Shown piece after piece: positions 35,800-45,533 of a stretch of 64,000 nt of DNA (position 1 is its first letter; each line of letters opens with the position of its first letter). The notes under the pieces were generated by a model that saw nothing but the letters and a program-made list of their open reading frames with translations, was not told the DNA's origin and made no database searches. This DNA comes from Yeosuana marina. Its GTDB lineage: Bacteria; Bacteroidota; Bacteroidia; Flavobacteriales; Flavobacteriaceae. The position numbers were made by a program, and so were the translations under genes. The stretch lies in NCBI RefSeq assembly GCF_011762485.1, contig NZ_JAAKGI010000008.1, positions 180,305-244,304 of the forward strand, in the 5' to 3' direction.

Positions 35800-37953
35800 T
35801 TACAAATTATCCAATTGGTTACTTTTTTTATCGTCACTAATAGTCCAAAAGAAGCCTACAAAAAAGAATTGATCTGCAGCAGGTTGCAAAGCACGTCTTG
35901 AGAAACTACCATCAATACTCGGTGTATCGGCATATTGATATCCATTAATATTTTTAAACCCTAACACATTATTTACTGATGCATATAGTATTTTTTGAGG
36001 ACTTATTAAGTAGGCCCAATTAAGACTTAAATTATTATACGCTTTAGTTTTTTGATTCATAAAACCCTGTTCGTTTGGATTTGTATATGGTCTACCAGAG
36101 GCAAACGAATAACTAAATCCTACTTGACTTCTCCAATCTGAAATCCAATATTTTCCTACTATTGAAAGGTTATGAGTATTAGCAAAATTAGGTTGTGCTT
36201 TACTTGGATAATTTAAATAATCACGTTTCGTATCCAAAAAAGAATAACTTACCCAATAATCAATATTTTTTAGCGTCTTACTATCTCTCCAAAACAAATC
36301 AATTCCCCTAGCAAATCCGTAACCATTACTATTATAATTACTGTCAAATTGAGCAAATTCTGTATCGTATTTCACCAAATGACTATAATCTTTATAATAA
36401 GCCTCTGCTCTAAATATCTTGCGATCTGCGTTATACTGATAGTTTACAATATAATGCGATGTATTTTGCGCCTTTAAATCTTGATTAAACTTTAAAATAG
36501 CACTTGAAGGGTTTTGATAAAAGTTTCCATAGGCTAATGATAATTGACTTTTATCTGATGTTTTATAGGCTAACGAAAGTCTTGGTGCTACAGATAGCTC
36601 TTTAAAAATTTGACTATAATCTGCACGCAATCCCGTTTTAAACGCCAACTTTTTTGATAAGAAAATATCGGCCTCTACAAAAGTAGCAGCTATATTATTA
36701 TCATACCCATATTGTTCCTTTGTACTGTTAGTTTCTAAATAACCTTCTTTAAAATTTGAAGCTAAATATTCTGTTCCAAAGTACAGCTTGAATCGATTAC
36801 TGAATCGCTTTTTTAATTTAAACTTGGCATGCATAGCAGTTTCTTTATCATCAATAGCCATATTATCAATGTTTAAATCATTATTTCCACGCGTAAAGCT
36901 TAATCCACCAAAGACATCCCAAGTATCACTTAATGCGCCTTGATAAGACCCATTAAAATATAGATTATTGTTTTTTAATTTAAAATGAACCCCGTCTAGA
37001 TTATTAATATCTTCTTGTGACAGTTCAAAATTAGTATCGTCAAAAGCTGTGTATACTTTTAGTAAACCTGAATCAAACTTTTTTCTGTAAACAGCCTCTC
37101 CAGAAAATGTTTCAAAAGGTTTTATCCATGTATTTCTATTGGGGAAAATTTCATTATAAGGTGATAAATTAATGTATGAACCATTAACACTCAACGAACT
37201 TGTTTTCCATTTTTTAGTATTACCAAGCGTTGCACCAAGACTCATAACACCTATATCTGTTTTATTCTGATCTGGTTCATCAATAGTATTTAGCAATAAG
37301 ACACTAGATAATGCCTGACCGTATTCTGCTGAATAACCTCCAGTTGAAAACGTAATGCCATCAAATAAAAATGGTGAATACCGACCTCTTGTTGGGGTAT
37401 TATTAGTCGTTGGGGTGTAAGGTGTAAACACGCGAATACCATCAATAAAAATTTGAGTTTCATCAGCCTCCCCACCTCTCACAAATAAGCGACCATCCTC
37501 TGCAACTGTTGTTGTTCCCGGCAACGTTTGTAATGCTCCAACAAAATCACCTAACGCACTGGCAGTAGTTACAACATCTAAAGGTTTTAGTACATTAATT
37601 TTACTATTGTCACCAGCTTGAAAGGTTCCTGCCGACAACACCACCGCATCCAAAGTATTTACATCTTCTTGAAGCCTTATTGTTACATTTGACATATAAG
37701 ACACATCTCCAACCATTGAATACGTTTCAAAAGAAATGTATGAAACCATTAAATTTTGAGTTCCTGTTTCATCTGTTTTAAATGAAAATTTACCGTTCTC
37801 ATCGGTTGTACTACCATCATACGTTCCTTCTAAAAACACATTTGCCCCAACTAACGGAACATCTTTATTGCTTAAAACAATGCCACTAATAACTTGTTGG
37901 GCTTGTAATTGAAGACTAACAAAAATGATAAGAATAATGCTTACTTTTTTCAT
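35800..37953 (-). CDS. TonB-dependent outer-membrane receptor
   Basis: 717 residues: signal peptide (1-18), carboxypeptidase-regulatory-like domain (about 21-100, ISGIVLSNKDVPLVGANVFL), plug (about 110-225, with LQTLPGTTTVAEDGRLFVRG, DGIRVFTPY and GGYSAEYGQALS), and a beta-barrel to the end. It takes up an unknown ligand. It lies 131 bases upstream of the giant nuclease gene on the same strand, which makes uptake of nuclease products a possibility, though only by position. No SusD partner is present, so it is not a classic polysaccharide locus. Confidence 0.92.
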   Translation of the reverse strand: MKKVSIILIIFVSLQLQAQQVISGIVLSNKDVPLVGANVFLEGTYDGSTTDENGKFSFKTDETGTQNLMVSYISFETYSMVGDVSYMSNVTIRLQEDVNTLDAVVLSAGTFQAGDNSKINVLKPLDVVTTASALGDFVGALQTLPGTTTVAEDGRLFVRGGEADETQIFIDGIRVFTPYTPTTNNTPTRGRYSPFLFDGITFSTGGYSAEYGQALSSVLLLNTIDEPDQNKTDIGVMSLGATLGNTKKWKTSSLSVNGSYINLSPYNEIFPNRNTWIKPFETFSGEAVYRKKFDSGLLKVYTAFDDTNFELSQEDINNLDGVHFKLKNNNLYFNGSYQGALSDTWDVFGGLSFTRGNNDLNIDNMAIDDKETAMHAKFKLKKRFSNRFKLYFGTEYLASNFKEGYLETNSTKEQYGYDNNIAATFVEADIFLSKKLAFKTGLRADYSQIFKELSVAPRLSLAYKTSDKSQLSLAYGNFYQNPSSAILKFNQDLKAQNTSHYIVNYQYNADRKIFRAEAYYKDYSHLVKYDTEFAQFDSNYNSNGYGFARGIDLFWRDSKTLKNIDYWVSYSFLDTKRDYLNYPSKAQPNFANTHNLSIVGKYWISDWRSQVGFSYSFASGRPYTNPNEQGFMNQKTKAYNNLSLNWAYLISPQKILYASVNNVLGFKNINGYQYADTPSIDGSFSRRALQPAADQFFFVGFFWTISDDKKSNQLDNL

Positions 37954-38500
37954 GATTTTAATGTTTGTTCGTTTTTTGTACTGAAAAATTCAGGTTAAAT
38001 TGATGAGACAAAATTGGTAAAGAAACGAGAGGACATAAATTATAAATAACCCAACTGTAAAATAACTAGGATGAATTGATGATTTACTAAAAAAGTGAAG
38101 AGCATTAAAGGTTAATCAAACGGTTATTAGTCAAAAAAGTATTCAAAATATTCATTAAAAAACAGTGAAAAAAATCTTTTAAAGTATAAATTACCACCTC
38201 ATATTGTATTAACTATTTTTTTTATATATTCGTTTTATTCAAACCATGAAAAGTCAACTTTAAACAAAAAAACTAACAATAGATTATCTCTATAACAACT
38301 ACTTAACCATCATTCAATCAGATTATTTACACAATTATATAAACAAAAACTTTAATAGTTTTCAAAACAATAAAATCCTACTGATATAAAAAGTGATTTA
38401 TAAAAAAGCTCACCCAAAAGATGTTTTTTAAATTAATTTCCTGAAGCTTTTGTAACGTTTTAAACCATTAAGCTACTTACATATAACTAACGAATCAAAT
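37954..38500. other. Long intergenic region between divergent TBDR and sigma genes
   Basis: 547 bases, strongly AT-rich, with no open frame worth calling and no clear hairpin. It holds the divergent promoters. A candidate ECF-type promoter lies at its right end (38451-38479). Confidence 0.5.
38451..38479 (+). promoter_or_regulatory. Candidate ECF-type promoter of sigma gene
   Basis: TGTAAC at 38451-38456, a 16-nt spacer, then CTACTTA at 38473-38479. TGTAAC resembles the -35 seen upstream of some autoregulated ECF sigma genes. Based on one sequence only, so tentative. Confidence 0.3.
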
Positions 38501-38995
38501 TTGAATAAAGAACTAGAACATAGTTTTGTTGAATTGCTAGAAAAGCATCAAAATATAGTCCATAAAGTCTGTAGATTATATACTGATAATTACGATGCAC
38601 ACAATGATTTGTTTCAAGAAATTACCATACAATTATGGAAAGCATATCCTAAATTTCGTGGTGATTCAAAATTTAGTACATGGATGTATCGCGTTGGATT
38701 AAATACTGCTATTACTTTATATAGAAAATCAAAACGACGCGTCAATACGCAAGATTTTGATGGAGTTGAATTTAGAATTAAAGCCGAGGATTATGATGAT
38801 ACCGAGGAGCAACAATTAAAAACATTATACAAAGCTGTACACGAATTAAATGATATTGAAAAGGCTCTTGTGTTTTTATATTTAGAAGATAAAGACTATA
38901 GAGAAATTAGTGAAACAATGGGAATAAGTGAAGTGAATGCCCGTGTGAAGATGAATAGAATAAAAAACAAACTTAAAACCATATTAAATCCGTAA
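38501..38995 (+). CDS. ECF RNA polymerase sigma factor
   Basis: 164 residues, starting at a TTG; no in-frame ATG is suitably placed. Region 2 (about 10-80) has DNYDAHNDLFQEITIQLWKAYPKF (in part: HNDLFQEITIQLWKA) and FSTWMYRVGLNTAIT. Region 4 (about 105-160) has DIEKALVFLYLEDKDYREI and MGISEVNARVKMNRIKNKL. No classic anti-sigma gene is next to it; the membrane protein four bases downstream is the likely partner. Confidence 0.9.
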   Translation: MNKELEHSFVELLEKHQNIVHKVCRLYTDNYDAHNDLFQEITIQLWKAYPKFRGDSKFSTWMYRVGLNTAITLYRKSKRRVNTQDFDGVEFRIKAEDYDDTEEQQLKTLYKAVHELNDIEKALVFLYLEDKDYREISETMGISEVNARVKMNRIKNKLKTILNP

Positions 38996-38999
38996 ACCT

Positions 39000-39635
39000 A
39001 TGGATGAGTTAGAATTATTAAAAAAAGACTGGAAAAAACAGGATGCTGGATATAAGCAACTAACTTCCAATGAGATATACCCAATACTTCAAAAAAAGTC
39101 GTCTTCTATAGTTAAGACATTATTCTATATAAGCATTGCTGAACTAGTATTTTGGACCTTAATTAATTGCATCCCATTTTTCACATCGGGCAGTTACAGA
39201 GAACGTCTTGATGAGATTTATTCTGACACTTTAGTCATTACTGGTCTTACTATAATTAGCTATGGCGTTATATTATTATTTATTTATTTGCTCTTTAAAT
39301 CGTACAAAGCAATCTGCGTGATAGATAATGCAAAGAAGTTAATGGAGAGTATTTTAAAAACACGTAAAATCATTAAATACTATGTTATTTATAATTTAGT
39401 TATGGCCTTTATATCTATGGTTATAGCCATGTATCTTGCTATTCTTCATAACTCCGAACTATCACACGCCATTGAAAAATTGAACAATAAACAACTCTTT
39501 ATTTTCTTTGGAATTATAATTCTATTCACTGGAGTATTTGTACTTTTAATTTGGCTTTTTTATAGGCTTATTTATGGGCTTTTACTAAAACGTTTAAACC
39601 GAAACTATAAAGAATTAAAAAAACTAGAAGTTTAA
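39000..39635 (+). CDS. Four-helix membrane protein, possible sigma-factor partner
   Basis: 211 residues. A charged N-terminus (MDELELLKKDWKKQDAGYKQL) precedes four helices at about 37-61, 75-98, 123-145 and 160-186. Not recognised as a named family. Its four-base distance from the sigma gene and cytoplasmic N-terminal region suggest an anti-sigma-like role, which is inference. The 3' end overlaps the convergent pseudouridine synthase gene by 12 bases. Confidence 0.65.
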   Translation: MDELELLKKDWKKQDAGYKQLTSNEIYPILQKKSSSIVKTLFYISIAELVFWTLINCIPFFTSGSYRERLDEIYSDTLVITGLTIISYGVILLFIYLLFKSYKAICVIDNAKKLMESILKTRKIIKYYVIYNLVMAFISMVIAMYLAILHNSELSHAIEKLNNKQLFIFFGIIILFTGVFVLLIWLFYRLIYGLLLKRLNRNYKELKKLEV

Positions 39636-40202
39636 ACTAAACTCATTCACCTCAATAACATCGCCAGAATTCATAGAATTAAGCTGAATTGCCCCTACTC
39701 TAACTCGAACCAATCTTAAGGTTGAAAACCCAACAGCAGACGTCATTTTTCGTACTTGACGAAACTTGCCTTCATTAAGGGTAATAGATACCCAAGACGT
39801 TGGTCCATGCCTATCATCTCGTATTTTTTTGGAGCGCTCTGGCAATTCCGGAATGGTTTCCAATTTAAAAACTTTACAGGGTTTGGTTATATACTTTTTT
39901 CCTTCAAAACCAATTTCAACACCTGCTTGTAACTTAGCAATAGCTTCTTCCGAAATATCGCCATCAACCAACGCGTAATATTCTTTATTAACCTTTTGGC
40001 TGTTTACAAAATCACTAGTTTTCCCATCGGTGGTAATAAGTAACAAGCCTTCCGATTTTTCATCTAGCCTACCAATAGCCATGGCATTTTCTGGAAAGTC
40101 ATATAAGTCTCCTAAAAATCGTTTCTTTTGTTGTTGCTTTGAATTGCTATAAAACTGGCTTAAATAACCGTAAGGTTTGTAAATGATAAAATGTCTATGC
40201 AT
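39624..40202 (-). CDS. 23S rRNA pseudouridine synthase, RluE-like
   Basis: 192 residues. The catalytic motif is GRLDEKSEGLLLIT with the nucleophilic Asp. FIIYKPYGYLSQF at the start and NEGKFRQVRKM near the end are typical of the RsuA/RluE branch. No S4 domain is present, which favours the short RluE type. Start chosen at the ATG of MHRHFIIYKP; a GTG 12 bases upstream would overlap topB. Probably co-transcribed with topB. Confidence 0.88.
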   Translation of the reverse strand: MHRHFIIYKPYGYLSQFYSNSKQQQKKRFLGDLYDFPENAMAIGRLDEKSEGLLLITTDGKTSDFVNSQKVNKEYYALVDGDISEEAIAKLQAGVEIGFEGKKYITKPCKVFKLETIPELPERSKKIRDDRHGPTSWVSITLNEGKFRQVRKMTSAVGFSTLRLVRVRVGAIQLNSMNSGDVIEVNEFSLNF

Positions 40203-40206
40203 TGAT

Positions 40207-42498
40207 TTAAACACTTTCTTTTAAAATACTAAAAACAAGGTCTTTGGTTGCCTTTTGCCCATTAATCTTGTCTCTAACCTCATCAAAAGACATCCTAAAA
40301 TCACAGCCTGATTTATAATCACTACAACCATACGCTGTTTTTCCTTTTACTATGGATCCCTTTTTACATTTAGGACATAACAAGTCTTTTTCTTTCGCTT
40401 TCGCGGAAGTTTGTTTAGGCTCTAATTTAAGGTTGAAATTCTCATCAAAACGAATCAACCCTTCAACCTCTCCAGAATCTGTTTTAAAGCCTTTTAAATT
40501 AACTGTTGAACCCTTTTGAAGCAGCCTTAGATACTGTTTTTCTGATATTTTTTTACCCTGAAAACTAAATGGCATTAAAAAGTGGCATCCTGATTTATAA
40601 TGACTACACCCATAAGCCGATTTTCCTTTTATAATCGTTCCTTTATGACATTTAGGACACAATTCTGCAGACATACCAGCCTTCTGCTTTTTTGTTGCTT
40701 TTGCTTCACGTTCTTTAACCGTTATAGCATACGAAATATTTGCCCGATTAGTCTCGCTTCTTACTTCATAAACCAACGCATCAACCATACGTTTCATATT
40801 TTTTATAAAGGCTGCCGCACTAAACTCTCCTTTTTCAATATCCTTTAGTTGTTTTTCCCAAGAACCCGTTAATTCGGCCGATTTCAACAGTTCATTTTGT
40901 ATGGTATCAATTAATTGAATACCCGTAACCGTAGGCAACACTTGTTTTTTATTACGTTTAATATATTTTCGCTTAAAAAGAGTTTCAATAATATTGGCTC
41001 TGGTTGACGGGCGTCCAATACCATTTTCTTTCATTAAGTCTCTTAATTCATCATCATCCACCTGTTTACCAGCTGTCTCCATAGCACGTAACAACGATGC
41101 CTCAGTAAATTGATTAGGTGGCTTCGTTTCTTTTTCTAAAAAAGACGGTTCATGTGGTCCTTTTTCGCCTTTAACAAACGTTGGCAACACACCCGATTCT
41201 TTTTCTTTTGAATCGGGAGTTTCAAAAACAATACGCCATCCTTTTTTTAAAATTTCCTTTCCAGTTGTTTTAAAAGGAACCTGAGCAGCTTTTCCTAAAA
41301 CCGTGGTATTTGACACCGAACAATCATCATAAAAAACCGCAATAAAGCGTTTTACAATAATATCGTACACTTGTTGCTGATTGTATTGTAACCTGATTTG
41401 CATCCCTGTTGGGATAATAGCATGGTGATCGGTTACTTTTTTATCGTTAAATACTCGAGATGATTTTTTTATTTTCTTGCCTAAAAGTGGCTGTGTTAAA
41501 CTTGCATAATCAGTTAACTTTTGTAAAATACCTTGTACTTTAGGATATACATCGTTTGGTAAAAACGTGGTATCTACTCTAGGATAGGTTACTACTTTTT
41601 GTTCGTATAATGTCTGAACAATTTTAAGTGTATCATCCGCCGAAAATCCAAATTTGGTATTACAATACACTTGCAGTCCTGTTAAATCAAACAGTTTGGG
41701 GGCATATTCGTTGCCTTTCTTTTTTTCAATAGAAACAATCTCAAAATCACTTTCTTTAACCTTATTGGCTAAGGTTTCTCCATCTTCCTTCTTTAAAAAT
41801 CGTCCATCTTCATAACTAAAAAGCGTATCTCTATAAAGAGTTTGTAGTTCCCAATATGGTTGTGGTTTGAAATTTTCAATCTCTTTAAAACGATTAACCA
41901 CCATAGCCAAAGTGGGTGTTTGCACCCTTCCTACCGATAATACTTGCTTGTAACCTCCATGTTTAACCGTGTATAATCTCGTCGCATTCATACCCAACAG
42001 CCAATCGCCAATCGCTCTGGAAAAACCAGCATAATACAGATTATCATAATTTTTTGAAGGTTTTAAGTTTTCAAAACCTTCTTTAATAGCTTCAGTAGTT
42101 AATGACGAAATCCACAAGCGTTTTACTTCTCCTTTATAGTTGGCTTGATGCATCACCCAACGTTGAATAAGTTCCCCTTCTTGACCGGCATCTCCGCAGT
42201 TTATAACAACCTCAGCTTTATCAAAAAGACTTTTTACTATCTTGAATTGCTTTTGAATACCAGAATTAGCCACCACTTTGGTTTGAAACTTTTCGGGAAG
42301 CATGGGCAGATTGTTTAAGTCCCAGCTTTTCCAATAGGGTTTATAATCATGCGGCTCCATGAGTGTACACAGATGCCCAAACGTATAGGTTACTGCATAT
42401 CCGTTACCCTCAAAATAACCATCATGTTTGGTGTTTGCACCTAAAACAGACGCTATCTCTCGCGCTACACTTGGCTTTTCTGCAATACAGACTTTCAC
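40207..42498 (-). CDS. topB: DNA topoisomerase III
   Basis: 763 residues, type IA topoisomerase. An N-terminal Toprim domain (CIAEKPSVAREIA; acidic motif CGDAGQEGELI) leads to the active-site region VVTYPRVDTTFLP, with the catalytic Tyr, and ENGIGRPSTRA. The C-terminus holds two Cys4 zinc-ribbon-like repeats (CPKCHKGTIIKGKSAYGCSH and CPKCKKGSIVKGKTAYGCSD). It relaxes or decatenates single-stranded regions of DNA. The Toprim DxDxE is degenerate (GDAGQEGE), as in other Bacteroidota TopB-like proteins. Confidence 0.94.
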   Translation of the reverse strand: MKVCIAEKPSVAREIASVLGANTKHDGYFEGNGYAVTYTFGHLCTLMEPHDYKPYWKSWDLNNLPMLPEKFQTKVVANSGIQKQFKIVKSLFDKAEVVINCGDAGQEGELIQRWVMHQANYKGEVKRLWISSLTTEAIKEGFENLKPSKNYDNLYYAGFSRAIGDWLLGMNATRLYTVKHGGYKQVLSVGRVQTPTLAMVVNRFKEIENFKPQPYWELQTLYRDTLFSYEDGRFLKKEDGETLANKVKESDFEIVSIEKKKGNEYAPKLFDLTGLQVYCNTKFGFSADDTLKIVQTLYEQKVVTYPRVDTTFLPNDVYPKVQGILQKLTDYASLTQPLLGKKIKKSSRVFNDKKVTDHHAIIPTGMQIRLQYNQQQVYDIIVKRFIAVFYDDCSVSNTTVLGKAAQVPFKTTGKEILKKGWRIVFETPDSKEKESGVLPTFVKGEKGPHEPSFLEKETKPPNQFTEASLLRAMETAGKQVDDDELRDLMKENGIGRPSTRANIIETLFKRKYIKRNKKQVLPTVTGIQLIDTIQNELLKSAELTGSWEKQLKDIEKGEFSAAAFIKNMKRMVDALVYEVRSETNRANISYAITVKEREAKATKKQKAGMSAELCPKCHKGTIIKGKSAYGCSHYKSGCHFLMPFSFQGKKISEKQYLRLLQKGSTVNLKGFKTDSGEVEGLIRFDENFNLKLEPKQTSAKAKEKDLLCPKCKKGSIVKGKTAYGCSDYKSGCDFRMSFDEVRDKINGQKATKDLVFSILKESV

Positions 42499-42617
42499 TT
42501 ATTCTTATTTAAATGTGAAGTGCAAATTAAGGATTTTGGTATGTTTTTTAAAAGGGAATTGTCAGTAGTTATTAACTGATTAAAATTGACAACAACGGGT
42601 GTTTTAAAATTTAGTTA

Positions 42618-43913
42618 TTACTCCTTAGATTTAAGAACACCTTGCATTTCAATTAACTTCCCATCAATATCGCCTGGAATTGGTAACCCCAATATATCAC
42701 ACATTAATGGATAAATATGAATATTTTTTACTGAAGGCATCACATACCCGTTTTTAAAGGCAGGACCATTCGCATAAAAAATACCATGCATATCTTTAAA
42801 ACTGGTATCATACCCATGCACTCCAAATACAGCATTGGGGTTTTTAGAATTCATGGTTTCTATACTAGTTTGCTTAGTGAAATAATATCCTAAATCTGGC
42901 AGCACTTGAATAGCTCCCCAGTTTTTATTTTTAGGTACATATTCAAACCCTGGCGTATTTTCAGTTTTATAGACTTTAAAATTGGTCTCTTTCTTTTTCA
43001 AATAGTTATAAATAGAGTCAATTTTCGTTTTATCTTTAGGGTATATATTTACAATCGCACCATTGCTAATTGTTAAAAACAAGTCATCATTTTTTATGCT
43101 CTCAATCGGAATATAATTTTTCACAGGAATAGCAGTCATACCATGATCTGATACAATTATAATATTAACAGGAAGTCCTGTTTCTTTAACTCCTTTAAAC
43201 AAATTACCTAAGGTCTCATCTAAATCAAAAAGAGCCTTTTTTATTTTTTCATTGTTATTAGGGCTAAATCGATGCCCTATATCATCCATATCAGAAAAAT
43301 ATAAAGTAATTAAATGTGGCCTTTCCTTTGCTGGTAGTTTTAACCACTGCAAAGCTTGAGCAACGCGAACTTCATTTTTTACACTGCCATCATATCTTTT
43401 GTAATAGGTCGGTCTAATACCTTGAACATCAGCTTCAGAACCAACAAAAAAATAGCTTGCTGTTACCATATCTGCTTTATCTGCTTGTACCCAGATTGGT
43501 GTGCCTCCATAAAAACTTCCATCTTCAACCATATCACGATTTCCAATTTTGTAGATCACATTCTTTTCATAACTGTAAAAAGAATTCCCTAAAATACCAT
43601 GATGCTCGGGATACATACCTGTTGCTATAGTGTAATGATTAGGAAATGTTTTAGACGGAAATGAAGGAATTAAAGATTCTGCTTTCACCCCGTTTTTTAT
43701 AAAACTAGTTAAATGAGGTGGTTTAAATCGCTCTACATAATCCCAACGAAAACCATCAAGAGAAACCAATATGAGGTACGGTTTTGCTTCTGAAGCTTTT
43801 GAATTGACAGTAAGTGATGATGTATCATTTAAATTAGCTCTTGTTTTACAGGATGATATAATTGCTGCACTTATAAATAAAAAAAGTACATATATAATTT
43901 TTCTCATTGTCAT
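42618..43913 (-). CDS. Type I phosphodiesterase/nucleotide pyrophosphatase lipoprotein
   Basis: 431 residues with a lipoprotein signal (lipobox ISSC near residue 21). The alkaline-phosphatase-fold motifs of the NPP family are present: SLDGFRWDY (metal), FPSKTFPNHYTIATGMYPEHHGI (in part: SKTFPNHYT with the Thr nucleophile), FSDMDDIGH, VSDHGM and GVHGYD. It likely hydrolyses nucleotide or phosphodiester substrates in the envelope. Two in-frame ATGs six bases apart could start it. It stands alone. Confidence 0.9.
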   Translation of the reverse strand: MTMRKIIYVLFLFISAAIISSCKTRANLNDTSSLTVNSKASEAKPYLILVSLDGFRWDYVERFKPPHLTSFIKNGVKAESLIPSFPSKTFPNHYTIATGMYPEHHGILGNSFYSYEKNVIYKIGNRDMVEDGSFYGGTPIWVQADKADMVTASYFFVGSEADVQGIRPTYYKRYDGSVKNEVRVAQALQWLKLPAKERPHLITLYFSDMDDIGHRFSPNNNEKIKKALFDLDETLGNLFKGVKETGLPVNIIIVSDHGMTAIPVKNYIPIESIKNDDLFLTISNGAIVNIYPKDKTKIDSIYNYLKKKETNFKVYKTENTPGFEYVPKNKNWGAIQVLPDLGYYFTKQTSIETMNSKNPNAVFGVHGYDTSFKDMHGIFYANGPAFKNGYVMPSVKNIHIYPLMCDILGLPIPGDIDGKLIEMQGVLKSKE

Positions 43914-44041
43914 TTAAATCTTCTTTATGAACAGTTAGTTGTATATTTTGATTCTATAAAGTTAATTTTTTTGACAAGATGGTAGATTAAAAAACTATTA
44001 ACATTTACTCTTATAAACTATTTAAATGAAAGTCTTTACAG

Positions 44042-44839
44042 TTACCACTTACGAAGTTTATTTAATTCCTCTAAAGCAGCTAATTCTTCTTCTGAAACCA
44101 CTTTTAGAAACGATGGATGTTGCTCGATAGCGTATTCAATTTTAGTCACAATATCTTCAGTGGTGTCATTTTCGTAATCTATCTCTAACGGGGCTTTAAT
44201 TTCCATAGATTGTAGAATATTTTTCTTTTTCACCCGTAGGCCCTTTTTATCAAATGACCGTCTAAATCCATCAATAACGATTGGAATCACTACTGGCTTG
44301 TAACGTTTAATTATATGTGCTGTTCCTTTTCTAATAGGTTTAAAAGGGGTTGTTGTTCCTTGAGGAAAAGTAATTACCCAACCATCCTCTAAAGCTTTAC
44401 CTATATTTGAGATATCACTCATTTTTACTTGCCTATTGACTTCCTTCCCCTCTGCTCTCCAGGTTCGCTCAATGCTAACCGAGCCCACATAAGCCAAAAT
44501 TTTTGGCAACAATCCAGCTCTCATGGTCTCTTTGGCTGCTACATAATAAATATTAAGCTTAGGATTCCAAAGGTAACCTACGTTTTTTATGGAATCTACT
44601 CGACCACTCAAACTCGCATTAAACACGTGAAACATTGCCACTACATCAGCAAAATAAGTTTGGTGATTTGATATGAAAAGTACGTTTGTATCTGGTAAGT
44701 CTTTAAAAATATCTGACCCTTCGATTTGCAGTTCATTAAATCCTCTAAAACGTCTATGGGTCATGATTCCAAGAATTCTAATCAACCATTTTTTTACAAT
44801 AAGAATATGCCCAAATGGATTTCGTTTAAACAACGCCAT
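44042..44839 (-). CDS. PlsC-family acyltransferase with a shifted HX4D motif
   Basis: 265 residues in the 1-acyl-glycerol-3-phosphate acyltransferase fold. Block I reads SNHQTYFADV, with five residues between His and Asp in place of the usual four. Block III reads FPQGTTT in place of FPEGTR. Block IV, VVIPIVIDGF, is normal. The fold is clear but the catalytic motif is off by one residue, so activity or substrate may differ. Only a weak hydrophobic N-terminal segment is present. Confidence 0.82.
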   Translation of the reverse strand: MALFKRNPFGHILIVKKWLIRILGIMTHRRFRGFNELQIEGSDIFKDLPDTNVLFISNHQTYFADVVAMFHVFNASLSGRVDSIKNVGYLWNPKLNIYYVAAKETMRAGLLPKILAYVGSVSIERTWRAEGKEVNRQVKMSDISNIGKALEDGWVITFPQGTTTPFKPIRKGTAHIIKRYKPVVIPIVIDGFRRSFDKKGLRVKKKNILQSMEIKAPLEIDYENDTTEDIVTKIEYAIEQHPSFLKVVSEEELAALEELNKLRKW

Positions 44840-44889
44840 ATATCAGTCTTCAATTAGTTAGTTGTTTACAAATGTAATAAAACTATAAA

Positions 44890-45531
44890 TTACATCAATT
44901 GTTTTAATAGGTCTTTAACCTCACTCAAAATCATAGCTGTTGCCCCCCAAACGATATGTCCGTTTAAAAAATAGGCAGGCACCTCAACATCAACACTATA
45001 CGAGGTTGCTACTTTTTCTAAAACTGTTACGTCTTCACTAAAAAAATGTTTTAATGGTATTTCAATAATATCCTCAACTTCGCTTTCTTCTTTTTTAAAA
45101 GAAGGTTTTTTGTCTAAAACTCCAAGAAAAGGTTGTACATAAAAGTTGCTAGGTGGTATGTAAACCTCTGTTAAAGGTGTTACAACTTTTATATCAGAAA
45201 TAGGCACACCAACTTCTTCAAAAGTTTCTCTTAAAGCAGCATCTTCAAGGGATGTATCAGTAGCTTCAAGCTTTCCACCAGGAAACGACACTTGTGCGGA
45301 ATGTACACCTTTGTAGGTTTTTCTAAGTATTAATACAAAATTGGTTTCCTGGTTTTTATCTGGATAAAAAAGGGCTAAAACTCCTGCTTTTTTAGCATAT
45401 TTAACAGCGTCCTTATGCTTTTCTAACAATTCTTTTCTAAAAGGCGGCGCCATTTTAAACTGAGATGTTTCGGCTGGGAGCGGTATATTTTTTATTTTTG
45501 AAATCGATAGTAAAAATTCATCAAAATTCAT
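44890..45531 (-). CDS. NUDIX hydrolase, CoA pyrophosphatase type
   Basis: 213 residues with a complete Nudix box: GGKLEATDTSLEDAALRETF followed by EEVGV. Upstream SAQVSFPGGK is the UPF0035/CoA-pyrophosphatase signature. It would cleave CoA or acyl-CoA to 3',5'-ADP and phosphopantetheine. Divergent from the cyclophilin gene, with two bases between the two start codons. Confidence 0.9.
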   Translation of the reverse strand: MNFDEFLLSISKIKNIPLPAETSQFKMAPPFRKELLEKHKDAVKYAKKAGVLALFYPDKNQETNFVLILRKTYKGVHSAQVSFPGGKLEATDTSLEDAALRETFEEVGVPISDIKVVTPLTEVYIPPSNFYVQPFLGVLDKKPSFKKEESEVEDIIEIPLKHFFSEDVTVLEKVATSYSVDVEVPAYFLNGHIVWGATAMILSEVKDLLKQLM

Positions 45532-45533
45532 TT

